A DNA stretch of 29,443 nt, from positions 1 to 29,443 of the forward strand of contig JBDHWF010000036.1 of NCBI GenBank assembly GCA_039810045.1. Direction: 5' to 3'. This DNA is from CADCWN01 sp039810045 (GTDB taxonomy: Bacteria; Chloroflexota; Chloroflexia; Thermomicrobiales; CADCWN01). The notes under the pieces were generated by a model, which saw only the letters and a program-made list of their open reading frames with translations, was not told the DNA's origin and searched no databases. The translations under genes and the position numbers were made by a program. Below, in pieces: positions 1-7,076 of this stretch (within the stretch, counting starts at the first letter, position 1; each line of letters opens with the position of its first letter).

Positions 1-113
1 AAGACCGCAAACATCACCACGTAAAGATTAGCACGCCAAGCATTTTCTGGCGTGAGTTGCCAGAAGGCCCGACGCGGCGGACGTGGCGCACGATTTGGCA
101 GCTTTTCAGTCAT
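1..113 (-). CDS. Partial membrane protein, N-terminus only
   Basis: The ATG at 113-111 (minus) opens a frame that runs off the left edge. The visible 37 residues are a basic, proline-rich cytoplasmic start (MTEKLPNRAPRPPRRAFW) followed by the beginning of a hydrophobic stretch (NLYVVMFAV), which suggests an N-terminal membrane segment. A G-rich stretch (GGGGGGG) lies just upstream of the ATG and may serve as the ribosome site. The family cannot be named from this fragment. Confidence 0.5.
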   Translation of the reverse strand, partial: MTEKLPNRAPRPPRRAFWQLTPENAWRANLYVVMFAV

Positions 114-181
114 GGCCCCCCCTGAATAAGAGAACCATTGTACACCACGAAGACCAAAAACTAACGCGGAGCCAGGGGCAG

Positions 182-1057
182 TTAAGCAGTTTTCCCAACC
201 AAACTTCGTAAGAAGGCGATATTTTCGCGATCTTCCGCCAGATCATCACCTTTGGGCGTTTCGAGCAAGTGTGGCAGCCCCTGCAGCAGCGGATCATTCA
301 TCAAGAGCCGAAAGCCCGTTTCGCCAATACAGCCTTGCCCAATATGCTCATGGCGGTCGGCGTGGCTCCCCAGGGGCTTCTTCGAATCGTTGAGGTGCAA
401 CACCTTCAGATTCTCACGTCCGATCAGGCGATCAAACTCGGCAAAGGTTGTCGCGTACCCTTCAGGGGTGCTGATATCGTAGCCCGCTGCAAAAACATGG
501 CAGGTATCCAGGCAGATTCCCACTCGATTGCGGTAGCGCGCTGGAGTTAATTCGAGGATCTGGGCTAAGTGTTCAAACCGCCCGCCCAGGTAGGTGCCCT
601 GCCCCGCAGTTGTTTCCAGCAAGACCATCGCCCGCTCTGTTGCATCCAGCGCACGAACCATCCCCGCCGCGACTCGCTGCAGCCCCGCTTCTTCGCCAGA
701 GCCAGTGTGCGCGCCAGGGTGGGTGACAAGGTAGGGAATCGCCAGCAGATCACAGCGGCGCAACTCTTCCGTAAAGGCCGCAATCGACTGTTCCCATTTT
801 GCATCATCGGGTGTGCCAAGATTAATCAAGTATGAATCATGTACGACCACCGCATCAGGGCCGATCGCGGAAGCAGCGAGTCGCGCCTTGAACCGCGCAA
901 TATCTTCATCTTGCAGTGGCTTCGCCCGCCACTGATTCGCACTTTTGGTGAAGATTTGCAGGGCAGTTGACCCTACACTTTCGCCACGCTCAATCGCTTT
1001 GTCCAGCCCGCCAGCGATCGACATATGTGCGCCAAGCAATGGTTCAGATTGCGTCAT
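182..1057 (-). CDS. nfo: Endonuclease IV (AP endonuclease)
   Basis: Endonuclease IV cleaves the DNA backbone 5' to abasic sites in base excision repair, using three zinc ions. The 291-residue length is normal for the family. All nine expected metal ligands can be placed: His73, His113, Glu148, Asp184 and His187 (LDTCHVF), His221 (HLND), Asp234 and His236 (DRHEH), and Glu266 (LLETPKG). Their spacing matches the E. coli enzyme. The N-terminal LGAHMSIAGG is also typical. The start is fixed by a GGAGG site a few bases upstream of the ATG. It is the first gene of a short minus-strand stretch after the small membrane protein gene and holA, but no operon link is evident. Confidence 0.97.
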   Translation of the reverse strand: MTQSEPLLGAHMSIAGGLDKAIERGESVGSTALQIFTKSANQWRAKPLQDEDIARFKARLAASAIGPDAVVVHDSYLINLGTPDDAKWEQSIAAFTEELRRCDLLAIPYLVTHPGAHTGSGEEAGLQRVAAGMVRALDATERAMVLLETTAGQGTYLGGRFEHLAQILELTPARYRNRVGICLDTCHVFAAGYDISTPEGYATTFAEFDRLIGRENLKVLHLNDSKKPLGSHADRHEHIGQGCIGETGFRLLMNDPLLQGLPHLLETPKGDDLAEDRENIAFLRSLVGKTA

Positions 1058-1090
1058 TGCTCCTCCAATAGAGACTTTTTCAAGCGACCA

Positions 1091-1339
1091 TCACCAACGC
1101 CGCGTCAGAATAGCAATCAGGCCAATCGCGCTGAAGTAGAGGATCGCGATCGCCCCAACCAGCAAGGCACTCGCGTGCAAACGTCTGCCCCAAAGCCCCA
1201 ACCGCCGTTTAAAAACACGCTGCCGTTCCGTCGAAAGAACCGCTAGTTCACGGCGCGACCAACGCAGCAGCCAGATCCCCACGCCCAACCCTAAAAGGCA
1301 CGAGAGCAAACCGATCGGGTTGATTACTGTCATATCCAT
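1091..1339 (-). CDS. Small two-helix membrane protein, unknown function
   Basis: This 82-residue frame lies between holA and nfo on the same strand. It has a hydrophobic segment at about residues 6-25, a basic, Arg-rich cytoplasmic-type middle (about 26-54) and a second hydrophobic segment at about 56-77. This layout is that of a small two-helix inner-membrane protein. I recognise no family. No good ribosome site precedes the first ATG; the ATG at codon 3 is an alternative start. The hydrophobic pattern and the neat fit between two genes support it being real. Confidence 0.6.
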   Translation of the reverse strand: MDMTVINPIGLLSCLLGLGVGIWLLRWSRRELAVLSTERQRVFKRRLGLWGRRLHASALLVGAIAILYFSAIGLIAILTRRW

Positions 1340-1410
1340 CGTTGGCCCGACCTATCCTCTCGCGCCATTAGTTCAGGTATGGTGTCCAGTATAGCAGAGT
1401 ACGTACGCGG

Positions 1411-2496
1411 TTAGTGCGGTGCTTCTGGGGTCAATGGAGAGTGCTCACCAAGGCGGCACAATTCCAAAACAGCCCAATAGAGCGCATCGTCACTGCGCGA
1501 TGCACGGCCAGTCTTGATCGCCACATCAGCGTCCAGCACAATCTGCAAACACTGATCAACGCGCTCCTCACCAAGTTGCTGCAGTTGGCGGGCGGCCCCG
1601 CGCGCCTGATACGGCGTAATCCCCAGCTTACTGGCCGCAGCTTCGGCATTCCGGCCACCAACAGCGCGCACTCGCGCAATTTGGCTGAACCGCGAAGCGA
1701 GCAACGAAAGAATCACCTCTGGCACCAGTCCATCAGCCAGCCCCTGGCGCAGCAGGTGCAACGCCCGCCGGGAATCCCCAGCGGCGGCGGCATCGACCAG
1801 TTGAAAGATATTCGTCATCGCCTCGCCAACCGTGAGCGCCTCAACGTAGCGCACCGTAATCGTTGCAGGCTCTCGGCTCAGCGCGGCAGTCGCCAGCTTC
1901 TGTAGCTCGCTTTCAATCCGCTGGAGATCGGGCAGGATCGCATCCCGATTGCGCGGCATCTCCTGCCAACCAGCGGGGCAGAGTGCATCAAGCAAGGCAT
2001 CGGCAGCATCTGGGCGCAGGGCCGCGCCCAGGCTATCGGCTCGGGCAATGGTCCAGGCGCGTAATTCGCGACCAAATGGCGGATCAAACCGCTCAACCGC
2101 AGCCTGTGCGCCAAGCTCCTGGAATACTTTTCGCAATGGCGCAGGCGGTTCATAGAGGCCAGGTTCCCAGAAAACCAGAGTGGTTGTCGCAGGCATCTGC
2201 GGAAGATAGCTGGCAAGTGCTTCGATCGGCTCGCTTGTGCCTTTCGTCTTCTCGATCTCGCCGCTGCGCTCAGCCCCTTTGCGTTCGCGCCAGCGCGTCA
2301 ACAAACCACGCACATCGACCAGTCGTCCGCCCCCCAAAAAGGGCAATGTATCGCACGCCGCCCGCAAGCTTTCAAGCGTAGTATCCTGGGCATCAAGGGA
2401 AACGCCATTGAACTGATCGGGGTCGAGGGTAGCCCGTAACGTATCGCGGCGGGCGCGCGACCGAAAGGTATCTGTACCATGCAAAAGATGCAGCAT
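1411..2496 (-). CDS. holA: DNA polymerase III subunit delta
   Basis: The delta subunit of the clamp loader opens the sliding clamp during replication. The frame gives 361 residues from the chosen ATG, close to the usual 330-350. The N-terminus MLHLLHGTDTFRSR matches the family start (a short strand followed by a G-x-[DE] and Arg motif), so the ATG at 2496 is preferred over the upstream in-frame GTG at 2535, which would add 13 atypical residues. The middle has the family-like stretch LTVGEAMTNIFQLVDA, and the C-terminal helical collar region (VILSLLASRFSQIARVRAVGG, then LGITPYQARGAARQLQQL) is typical. It is the last gene before the long non-coding stretch to its right. Confidence 0.92.
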   Translation of the reverse strand: MLHLLHGTDTFRSRARRDTLRATLDPDQFNGVSLDAQDTTLESLRAACDTLPFLGGGRLVDVRGLLTRWRERKGAERSGEIEKTKGTSEPIEALASYLPQMPATTTLVFWEPGLYEPPAPLRKVFQELGAQAAVERFDPPFGRELRAWTIARADSLGAALRPDAADALLDALCPAGWQEMPRNRDAILPDLQRIESELQKLATAALSREPATITVRYVEALTVGEAMTNIFQLVDAAAAGDSRRALHLLRQGLADGLVPEVILSLLASRFSQIARVRAVGGRNAEAAASKLGITPYQARGAARQLQQLGEERVDQCLQIVLDADVAIKTGRASRSDDALYWAVLELCRLGEHSPLTPEAPH

Positions 2497-2593
2497 ACGT
2501 CCGTACCAATGACGGCAAGGGGGCGCAGCAATCACGCTGCGCTACGACCCTTGGGGTCGATCAACGACGCAGGGCCAGCTAGCCCGCCAGAAA

Positions 2594-2599
2594 TATAAG
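2594..2599 (+). promoter_or_regulatory. Possible -10 element for the candidate 6S-like RNA
   Basis: TATAAG at 2594-2599 resembles a sigma-70 -10 box and would place a start at about 2605-2607, just before the long stem that opens the candidate RNA at 2606-2760. No convincing -35 box is seen 16-18 bases upstream. Confidence 0.3.
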
Positions 2600-2605
2600 C
2601 GAAAA

Positions 2606-2760
2606 GCATCCCCCACCCTGCCGTGTGCTGCTCGGTTTTGAACCTGCAAAGCAGGTGGGTGGCCGCATTCCAGCGCCCATAAGCCCGGTCAGCAGCCCCC
2701 GAAAAAAGAAGTTTAATGGCTCAAAACTTCTATCAGCATCACGCGCAGGGTCGGGTTTGC
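2606..2760 (+). ncRNA. ssrS: Candidate structured RNA, possibly 6S RNA
   Basis: This non-coding stretch has nested complementary arms that would close a long RNA. The 2612-2625 arm (with ACCCTGCCGTG) pairs with 2740-2755 with two single-base bulges. GCTGCT (2627-2632) pairs with AGCAGC (2691-2696). Inside lie ACCTGC-AAA-GCAGGT (2642-2656) and GGGTG/CGCCC (2657-2661/2674-2678). A further hairpin, GAAGTTT/AAACTTC (2708-2714/2724-2730), sits before the closing arm. The opening CCCTGCCGTGTG followed by TTGAACC resembles, from memory, the 5' part and a conserved piece of 6S RNAs, which bind RNA polymerase in stationary phase. The size of about 155 nt is a little short for 6S. The strand is inferred from that likeness and from the TATAAG box upstream. 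It could instead be another structured RNA. Confidence 0.45.
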
Positions 2761-2905
2761 TGGTAATGGAGTCTAGCATAGGGCGAAGGCGTGCAACAAT
2801 CATCCAGCCACGCCAGGCGCAGGGTCAATGCCCCATTTGGTGCCAGCAATTTTGACTTATTGTCCACTACGAAATGGCACTTTTATTGACACAGATGCAC
2901 AAAGT

Positions 2906-2934
2906 TTGACATTGCCTCGTTGTTCTGGTAGGCT
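2906..2934 (+). promoter_or_regulatory. Sigma-70 type promoter
   Basis: A consensus -35 box TTGACA (2906-2911) is followed by exactly 17 bases and TAGGCT (2929-2934) as the -10 box. Transcription would start near 2940-2942, inside the palindrome at 2938-2971. Another TTGACA stands at 2886-2891 and a TTGACT at 2852-2857, neither with a good -10 partner. The first clear gene downstream is the SH3b-transglycosylase at 3256, giving a leader of about 310 nt. Confidence 0.6.
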
Positions 2935-2937
2935 ACG

Positions 2938-2971
2938 GCATACTTTACATACTGGAGTATGTAAAGTATGC
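2938..2971. promoter_or_regulatory. 34-bp perfect palindrome, likely operator
   Basis: Two 16-base arms (GCATACTTTACATACT and its exact complement) are separated by only GG. The site lies immediately downstream of the -10 box at 2929-2934 and so covers the transcription start. A two-base gap makes a poor RNA hairpin but suits a dimeric repressor; the position is that of a classic repression site. The regulator cannot be identified; TetR-, PadR- or HxlR-type proteins bind sites of this general shape. Confidence 0.55.
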
Positions 2972-3075
2972 GCTGTGATTGTGAATATGCCATGCGCTTC
3001 CCTCGTCGCTCCTGCTCTTATCGTGGCGAAGGAAGTGGAATCACTGGCAGCGCAACTGTCGGATCAGCGTGCAGT

Positions 3076-3101
3076 GTAGTGTGTACCAGCCAGCACACTA
3101 C
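3076..3101. repeat. Inverted repeat in the leader before the transglycosylase gene
   Basis: GTAGTGTG (3076-3083) and CACACTAC (3094-3101) form an 8-bp stem with a 10-base loop, within the non-coding stretch between the promoter at 2906-2934 and the gene at 3256. It may be a leader hairpin or a second operator. The rest of 2972-3255 shows no gene I would defend. Confidence 0.35.
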
Positions 3102-3255
3102 GAGAGGGGCTGCAACGGCGCGATCCATTCAAACGATGCGAGTGTGGACCGTACTGGAACTGAATGACGTGGATCAGGCGGCAGCGATCTGCGCCCACCC
3201 TGATGTTGCACGCAAATCAGAACCGTACTACTGCCGCCTCGCAGGGGGATAGGTA

Positions 3256-4134
3256 GTGTTCCGCCAGTTATATCGAGTACCTTTTCGAGGATTACGCCTC
3301 GCAGGATTAGTCGCCCTCCTCATTGTCTCCTTCATGCAACCCCTACCCACACTTGCCGCAACTTCAGCAACCGTGAGTGAAGAACTGAATCTGCGCTCTG
3401 GCCCTGGTCTTAGCTACCGTGTACTCGCGATCATGCCTGCTGGCAGTGCAGTGCAGATCACTGGTGATGCTGCTGAAGGGTGGTATCCCGTGACCTACAA
3501 CAACCTGGATGGTTGGGCCTACGCGGAATATATCGCGATTGGCGGGCAAGCTGGTGGGGCCGCCTCATCCACCAATACTGCTGGTGGCGTGCGTGGCAGT
3601 GCAACCGTAGTCACGAATCTACTCAATCTGCGTAGTGGTCCTGGCACCAGCTACAACATCATTGCGCAACTCCCCTACGGCACGACCGTGCAGATTGTTG
3701 GCGACCCGCAGGCTGCTGATGGCCATAGCTGGCTCGAGGTTACCTCGCGCGGTTACGGTCAGGGCTGGGTCGCGGCAGCGTTCCTGAACGCTGGGGAAAC
3801 GCCTGCTGCCGCTGCGGCGCCAGCACCAACGCCAACACCTGAACCCGCAGCAGCCCCAACCAATGGTGGGGGCACAATTATCGAGATCATCACTGCGGCA
3901 GCCAATCGTTATGGACAATCGCCCGCCGCAATGATTGCGGTCGCCCGCTGCGAATCAAACCTCAACCCCAATGCGGTCAACCCGCGTTCCAACGCTTCAG
4001 GATTATTCCAGTTTCTCCCTGGCACTTGGCGGACAACGCCCTATGCCAGTTACTCCATCTTTGATCCTTGGGCCAATGCCAACGCCGCTGGCTGGATGTG
4101 GTCAGTCGGTCGGCGGGGCGAATGGGTCTGCTAA
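3256..4134 (+). CDS. Secreted protein with two SH3b domains and a lytic transglycosylase-like domain
   Basis: Probably a cell-wall hydrolase. Residues 1-35 are a signal peptide (basic start, hydrophobic core LAGLVALLIVSFM, cleavage near LAA). Two bacterial SH3 domains follow at about 38-97 and 116-176, each with the hallmark LNLRSGPG-x-SY, which usually bind peptidoglycan. A Pro/Ala/Thr-rich linker (about 181-204) leads to a lysozyme-fold domain at about 208-292. Glu233, in the CES motif followed by SGLFQFLPGTW, is the probable catalytic acid. The start is GTG, preceded by a GGGGGATAGG ribosome site. The gene stands alone, with a promoter-palindrome about 310 bases upstream and a terminator-like hairpin downstream. 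The exact bond cleaved cannot be told from sequence. Confidence 0.88.
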   Translation: MFRQLYRVPFRGLRLAGLVALLIVSFMQPLPTLAATSATVSEELNLRSGPGLSYRVLAIMPAGSAVQITGDAAEGWYPVTYNNLDGWAYAEYIAIGGQAGGAASSTNTAGGVRGSATVVTNLLNLRSGPGTSYNIIAQLPYGTTVQIVGDPQAADGHSWLEVTSRGYGQGWVAAAFLNAGETPAAAAAPAPTPTPEPAAAPTNGGGTIIEIITAAANRYGQSPAAMIAVARCESNLNPNAVNPRSNASGLFQFLPGTWRTTPYASYSIFDPWANANAAGWMWSVGRRGEWVC

Positions 4135-4160
4135 GGTCGCTCCAAACAGGAAGATGGTAA

Positions 4161-4189
4161 GCGGGGCGGTGAGATGTTCACCGCCCCGC
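4161..4189 (+). terminator. GC-rich hairpin after the transglycosylase gene
   Basis: A perfect 12-bp stem (4161-4172 with 4178-4189) and a 5-base loop lie 27 bases past the stop codon. There is no run of T after it, so it is a weak or Rho-assisted terminator, or an mRNA-protecting hairpin. A second hairpin follows at 4198-4229 (8-bp stem CTGCGCTG/CAGCGCAG). Confidence 0.55.
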
Positions 4190-4258
4190 CCGCTTGCCTG
4201 CGCTGGAACCATAATTCCCATCAGCGCAGGAATTACGCCTCACCAAACAGCGTTAGGA

Positions 4259-4287
4259 TTAATAGCCAGTTAGTGATCGAGTACAAT
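4259..4287 (+). promoter_or_regulatory. Probable promoter of the sulfurtransferase gene
   Basis: TTAATA (4259-4264), a 17-base gap and TACAAT (4282-4287) make a reasonable sigma-70 promoter with a start near 4294, about 45 bases before the coding region at 4341. The -10 box is good and the -35 box weak. Confidence 0.45.
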
Positions 4288-4340
4288 CACTTAAACTCTG
4301 CGCATCGGCTATTGATGAAGCGCAAGCACATAAGGAGTAG

Positions 4341-5222
4341 ATGATGGTGCAGAAGCAAGTAGCACCGCCCGATAATGAGTATGCAAACCCTGATGTTCTG
4401 GTCTCAACCGAATGGGTCGCCGCACACCTCAATGACCCCAATGTCAGACTGATTGAATCTGATGAAGATGTATTGCTGTACGAAGTGGGCCATATTCCTG
4501 GCGCAGTCAACCTCGATTGGCATATCGATCAGCAGAGTCAGGTAATTCGCGACTTTGTCACCAAAGAAGAGTTTGAGCAACTGATGGCGTCACGCGGGAT
4601 CAGTAACGATACCACCGTCGTCTTTTATGGTGACCGTAATAACTGGTATGCCGCCTATACCTACTGGTTATTCAAGATGTATGGGCATCAGGATTGCCGC
4701 CTGATGAACGGTGGCCGCACCAAGTGGGAAGCAGAAAACCGCCCATATACCAGAGAAAAGCCAACCTACCCTACAACGACCTATCACGCCAAGGAAGCTG
4801 ATTACTCCCTCCGCGCCTTCCGCGATCAGGTGTTGGCCCAGATGCAGGCAGCAAAGCCGCTGATCGACGTGCGCTCGCCAGATGAATATACGGGCAAAGT
4901 GCTGCACATGGCGAACTATCCGCAGGAAGGGGCGCAGCGGGCTGGCCATATTCCAACTGCCAAGAATATCCCCTGGGGTACTGCGGCAAATGAGGATGGC
5001 ACCTTCAAGGATGCGGCTGAACTGCGCGAGATCTACGGCGGCAAAGGGATCACGCCCGATCAACCAATTATTGCCTACTGCCGTATCGGTGAGCGTAGCG
5101 CCCATACCTGGTTTGTCCTCACCCAACTGCTGGGCTATCCCGATGTCCGCAATTATGATGGCTCATGGACGGAGTGGGGTTCGCTGGTGCGGGCGCCAAT
5201 TGAGCAAGGGCTGGGGAACTAA
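4341..5222 (+). CDS. Thiosulfate/3-mercaptopyruvate sulfurtransferase (tandem rhodanese)
   Basis: This two-domain rhodanese moves a sulfane sulfur from a donor such as thiosulfate or mercaptopyruvate to an acceptor. The N-terminal rhodanese domain (about 18-140) lacks an active-site cysteine, as usual. The C-terminal domain (about 165-285) has the catalytic Cys247 in CRIGERS, a loop typical of actinobacterial-type thiosulfate sulfurtransferases, plus DVRSPDEY. At 293 residues it has normal length. AGGAG at 4333-4337 is 3 bases from the first ATG and 6 from the second (4344), so translation may begin at 4344. The Fe-S scaffold gene follows 98 bases later on the same strand, suggesting a role in sulfur supply; that link is inferred. 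Confidence 0.92.
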   Translation: MMVQKQVAPPDNEYANPDVLVSTEWVAAHLNDPNVRLIESDEDVLLYEVGHIPGAVNLDWHIDQQSQVIRDFVTKEEFEQLMASRGISNDTTVVFYGDRNNWYAAYTYWLFKMYGHQDCRLMNGGRTKWEAENRPYTREKPTYPTTTYHAKEADYSLRAFRDQVLAQMQAAKPLIDVRSPDEYTGKVLHMANYPQEGAQRAGHIPTAKNIPWGTAANEDGTFKDAAELREIYGGKGITPDQPIIAYCRIGERSAHTWFVLTQLLGYPDVRNYDGSWTEWGSLVRAPIEQGLGN

Positions 5223-5244
5223 GCCCGACCTTGGGCAAGACGCG

Positions 5245-5268
5245 CTGCAAGTCAGGGCTGACTTGCAG
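5245..5268 (+). other. Intercistronic hairpin
   Basis: CTGCAAGTCA and TGACTTGCAG form a perfect 10-bp stem with loop GGGC, between the rhodanese and Fe-S scaffold genes. No T-run follows, so it may tune rather than end transcription, or mark an RNA processing site. Confidence 0.45.
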
Positions 5269-5320
5269 GCCGAACATACGATGAAGCAAACCAACGCCCG
5301 GTAGCAGGCAAGGAGGCCAG

Positions 5321-5725
5321 ATGGACCGGCAATCACAAATCGACTTTATCCTTGAACATTATGAAAATCCCCACCACCATGGCAAACTCGCTGACCCTGA
5401 TGTTGTCTCTGACGGCGGAAACCCTGGCTGCGGCGATATTGTGACGATCTACCTCAAAGTCAACGACGAGGAGAAGATCGCAGAGATCAGCTTTGAGGGC
5501 CAGGGCTGTACGATCAGTCAGGCCGCTGCATCGCTCGTCACCGAGATGGTGCTTGACAAATCCCTCGATGAAGTCCTGGCCTTGAACTATGACGCAATTA
5601 TTGATGAACTTGGCCGTGAGGTGGTGATGAGCCGCCCACGCTGCGCTACGCTGGCCCTTGGCACAGTCAAAGCGGCAGCAGATTCCTACAAAAAAGGTGA
5701 GCGCACTGCGAAGATGGAAGTCTAA
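5321..5725 (+). CDS. Fe-S cluster assembly scaffold, SufU/IscU family
   Basis: Proteins of this family accept sulfur from a cysteine desulfurase and build or relay Fe-S clusters. The three family cysteines are present: Cys37 in GNPGCGD (with Asp39), Cys63 in GQGCTIS, and Cys108 in RPRCATL. The last motif lacks the His that precedes Cys in IscU and resembles SufU (R-x-x-CATL). However, the 45-residue spacing from Cys63 to Cys108 is IscU-like, without the SufU insertion. At 134 residues it is between the two groups. AGGAGG precedes the ATG at good distance. No cysteine desulfurase or SufBCD genes are in the window; the neighbour is a rhodanese. A strong hairpin follows the gene. Confidence 0.88.
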   Translation: MDRQSQIDFILEHYENPHHHGKLADPDVVSDGGNPGCGDIVTIYLKVNDEEKIAEISFEGQGCTISQAAASLVTEMVLDKSLDEVLALNYDAIIDELGREVVMSRPRCATLALGTVKAAADSYKKGERTAKMEV

Positions 5726-5757
5726 TCGACGGCAGAACGCTCCAAACCCAATAGAAT

Positions 5758-5793
5758 CAGCAGAGCGGATCACCATGGCGATCTGCTCTGCTG
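5758..5793. terminator. Convergent terminator hairpin
   Basis: A 14-bp stem with one G-T pair (5758-5771 with 5780-5793) and an 8-base loop lies between the convergent Fe-S scaffold (plus) and cupin (minus) genes. It probably serves both directions, although neither side has a long T-run. Confidence 0.65.
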
Positions 5794-5809
5794 GTTAATA
5801 CGCGATCAG

Positions 5810-6169
5810 TTATTGTTTAGCGGCTTGCTCAGCTAACGCAACGTAGTCCTCGCGCACTGGCGAGAAAATGTCGAGCGCCAGTCCACCTTCTGGCCCACCT
5901 GTCGCCGCGTGTGGCACACCGCCAGGGATCGTATACGCATCACCAGGGCGAATCTCGCGTGTTTCCTCGCCAATCGTCAGGTTCATCGAGCCAGAGATCA
6001 TATAACCGCACTGCTCATGGGGGTGTTGGTGCAGTTCGACAACGCCACCTGGTTCAAGATGCACAAACGACAGCATGATGTTGGTACCTGTAACGAACTG
6101 GGCTGAAACGCGATCGCGCAGCGCAACTGACGGAATCGTATCGAGGTTATACCAGCGTGATTCTGCCAT
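5810..6169 (-). CDS. Small cupin-domain protein
   Basis: A single-domain cupin of 119 residues, a beta-barrel that usually binds one metal ion. The first cupin motif carries His47, His49 (or His51) and Glu52 in ELHQHPHEQ. The second carries His87 in GGVPHAA, after the typical RPGDAYTIPGG turn. The frame is open further upstream (to 6274), but that would overlap the lipoprotein gene; a GGAGG just before the ATG at 6169 fixes the start. The substrate is unknown: such proteins range from regulators to isomerases and dioxygenases. It is 46 bases downstream of the lipoprotein gene on the same strand and may be cotranscribed with it. Confidence 0.85.
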   Translation of the reverse strand: MAESRWYNLDTIPSVALRDRVSAQFVTGTNIMLSFVHLEPGGVVELHQHPHEQCGYMISGSMNLTIGEETREIRPGDAYTIPGGVPHAATGGPEGGLALDIFSPVREDYVALAEQAAKQ

Positions 6170-6215
6170 CAGATCCTCCATCTCTTCGTGATCATCCACC
6201 CAGTGCCACAGCCTC

Positions 6216-6941
6216 TTACTGCCCAATCTTGAAGGTGCCAGAGATCTGGTCAAATACGGTGGCGTTCGCCGCAAAGGCCTCTTGTGGTGCGCCGCAAGAG
6301 ATCACATAAGCAGTATCACGCTCAATCAAATAGACCTGCTGTAGCTGTAATACCCGACCAGCAATCGTTGCAGTATAGACCCGCTTATAGGCTGGCTTCC
6401 CATCAATCGTCACCTTCGTCAACGATACCGCCTTATAATCAGGAAATTGCTGCTTCAAGTTCGCCTCGCCCGCCTGATCATATTCATCCAGCGTGACCGT
6501 AGCAGAAGGCAATTTTTCGAGGACGATATTGACAGTAGCAGGGATCGTGCCCGCTGGCGCTGGCGATTGATAGGCAACCTCTGCCCCGGCAGCCTGCACC
6601 TGCGTCCAATTACTCGGCAGCGTGAACGAGAAGCGCGCCTGCGGATCACGATAGACCTGCCCCGCTCCTAATGTGGGTAACGGTGTACCAGACACGGTGG
6701 GCGAAGCAGTCCGCACGGTTGGGCTACCGACGGCACGGGTGCTGATAGCGGTGGGTAGGGGGGCCGAACCACTGCGCGTTGGCGAAGGTGCTGTCGAAGC
6801 AATGCCAGTGGGTGGCACGCTCGCTGCCGTTGTCGCTGCTGCTGTTGGCGCAGTATTCACCGCTGTCGGTGATGCTGATGAGCTACAAGCACTGAGCAAA
6901 ACCCCCAACCCCAGGAGCACGACAAAGCCAACTTTCCTCAC
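6216..6941 (-). CDS. Lipoprotein with Thr/Ser/Pro-rich linker
   Basis: A 241-residue exported protein. The GTG start at 6941 follows GGAGG with an 8-base gap. The peptide then begins RKVGFVVLLGLGVLLSAC, a signal peptide with lipobox LSAC, so the mature protein should be lipid-anchored at Cys19. Next is a low-complexity Thr/Ala/Pro/Ser linker of about 80 residues, and a C-terminal domain starting near ARFSFTLPSNWTQVQ, which resembles PsbP/DcrB-like domains found in many lipoproteins. The ligand is unknown. An upstream in-frame ATG would extend it but has no signal-peptide logic. The cupin gene follows closely. Confidence 0.83.
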   Translation of the reverse strand: MRKVGFVVLLGLGVLLSACSSSASPTAVNTAPTAAATTAASVPPTGIASTAPSPTRSGSAPLPTAISTRAVGSPTVRTASPTVSGTPLPTLGAGQVYRDPQARFSFTLPSNWTQVQAAGAEVAYQSPAPAGTIPATVNIVLEKLPSATVTLDEYDQAGEANLKQQFPDYKAVSLTKVTIDGKPAYKRVYTATIAGRVLQLQQVYLIERDTAYVISCGAPQEAFAANATVFDQISGTFKIGQ

Positions 6942-7076
6942 GAATGAATCCTCCATACGATCGTAGCAGAGGGAGCGCAGGCAGCCCAATTGCACTCACC
7001 ACCAGTATGCATGGGCAAAGGATACCACGGGTCCAGGTGTATCACGGGCCAGGGCACTGGTGATCTTCCGGGAAAA

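Noticed and set aside
2579..2855. Overlapping 74-76 residue frames on both strands across the candidate RNA
   Set aside because: They coincide with the nested stems of the candidate structured RNA, have no ribosome site and match no protein family I recognise.
2968..3252. 94-residue frame downstream of the promoter palindrome
   Set aside because: Its ATG lies inside the palindrome, it has no ribosome site, and its composition (Cys/Arg/Ser-rich, no domain) looks like random translation. I left the region as untranslated leader.
2941..3255. c-di-AMP (ydaO-type) or similar riboswitch before the cell-wall hydrolase gene
   Set aside because: Such switches often precede wall hydrolases, but the conserved GGGGTGAAT-type motifs are absent here.
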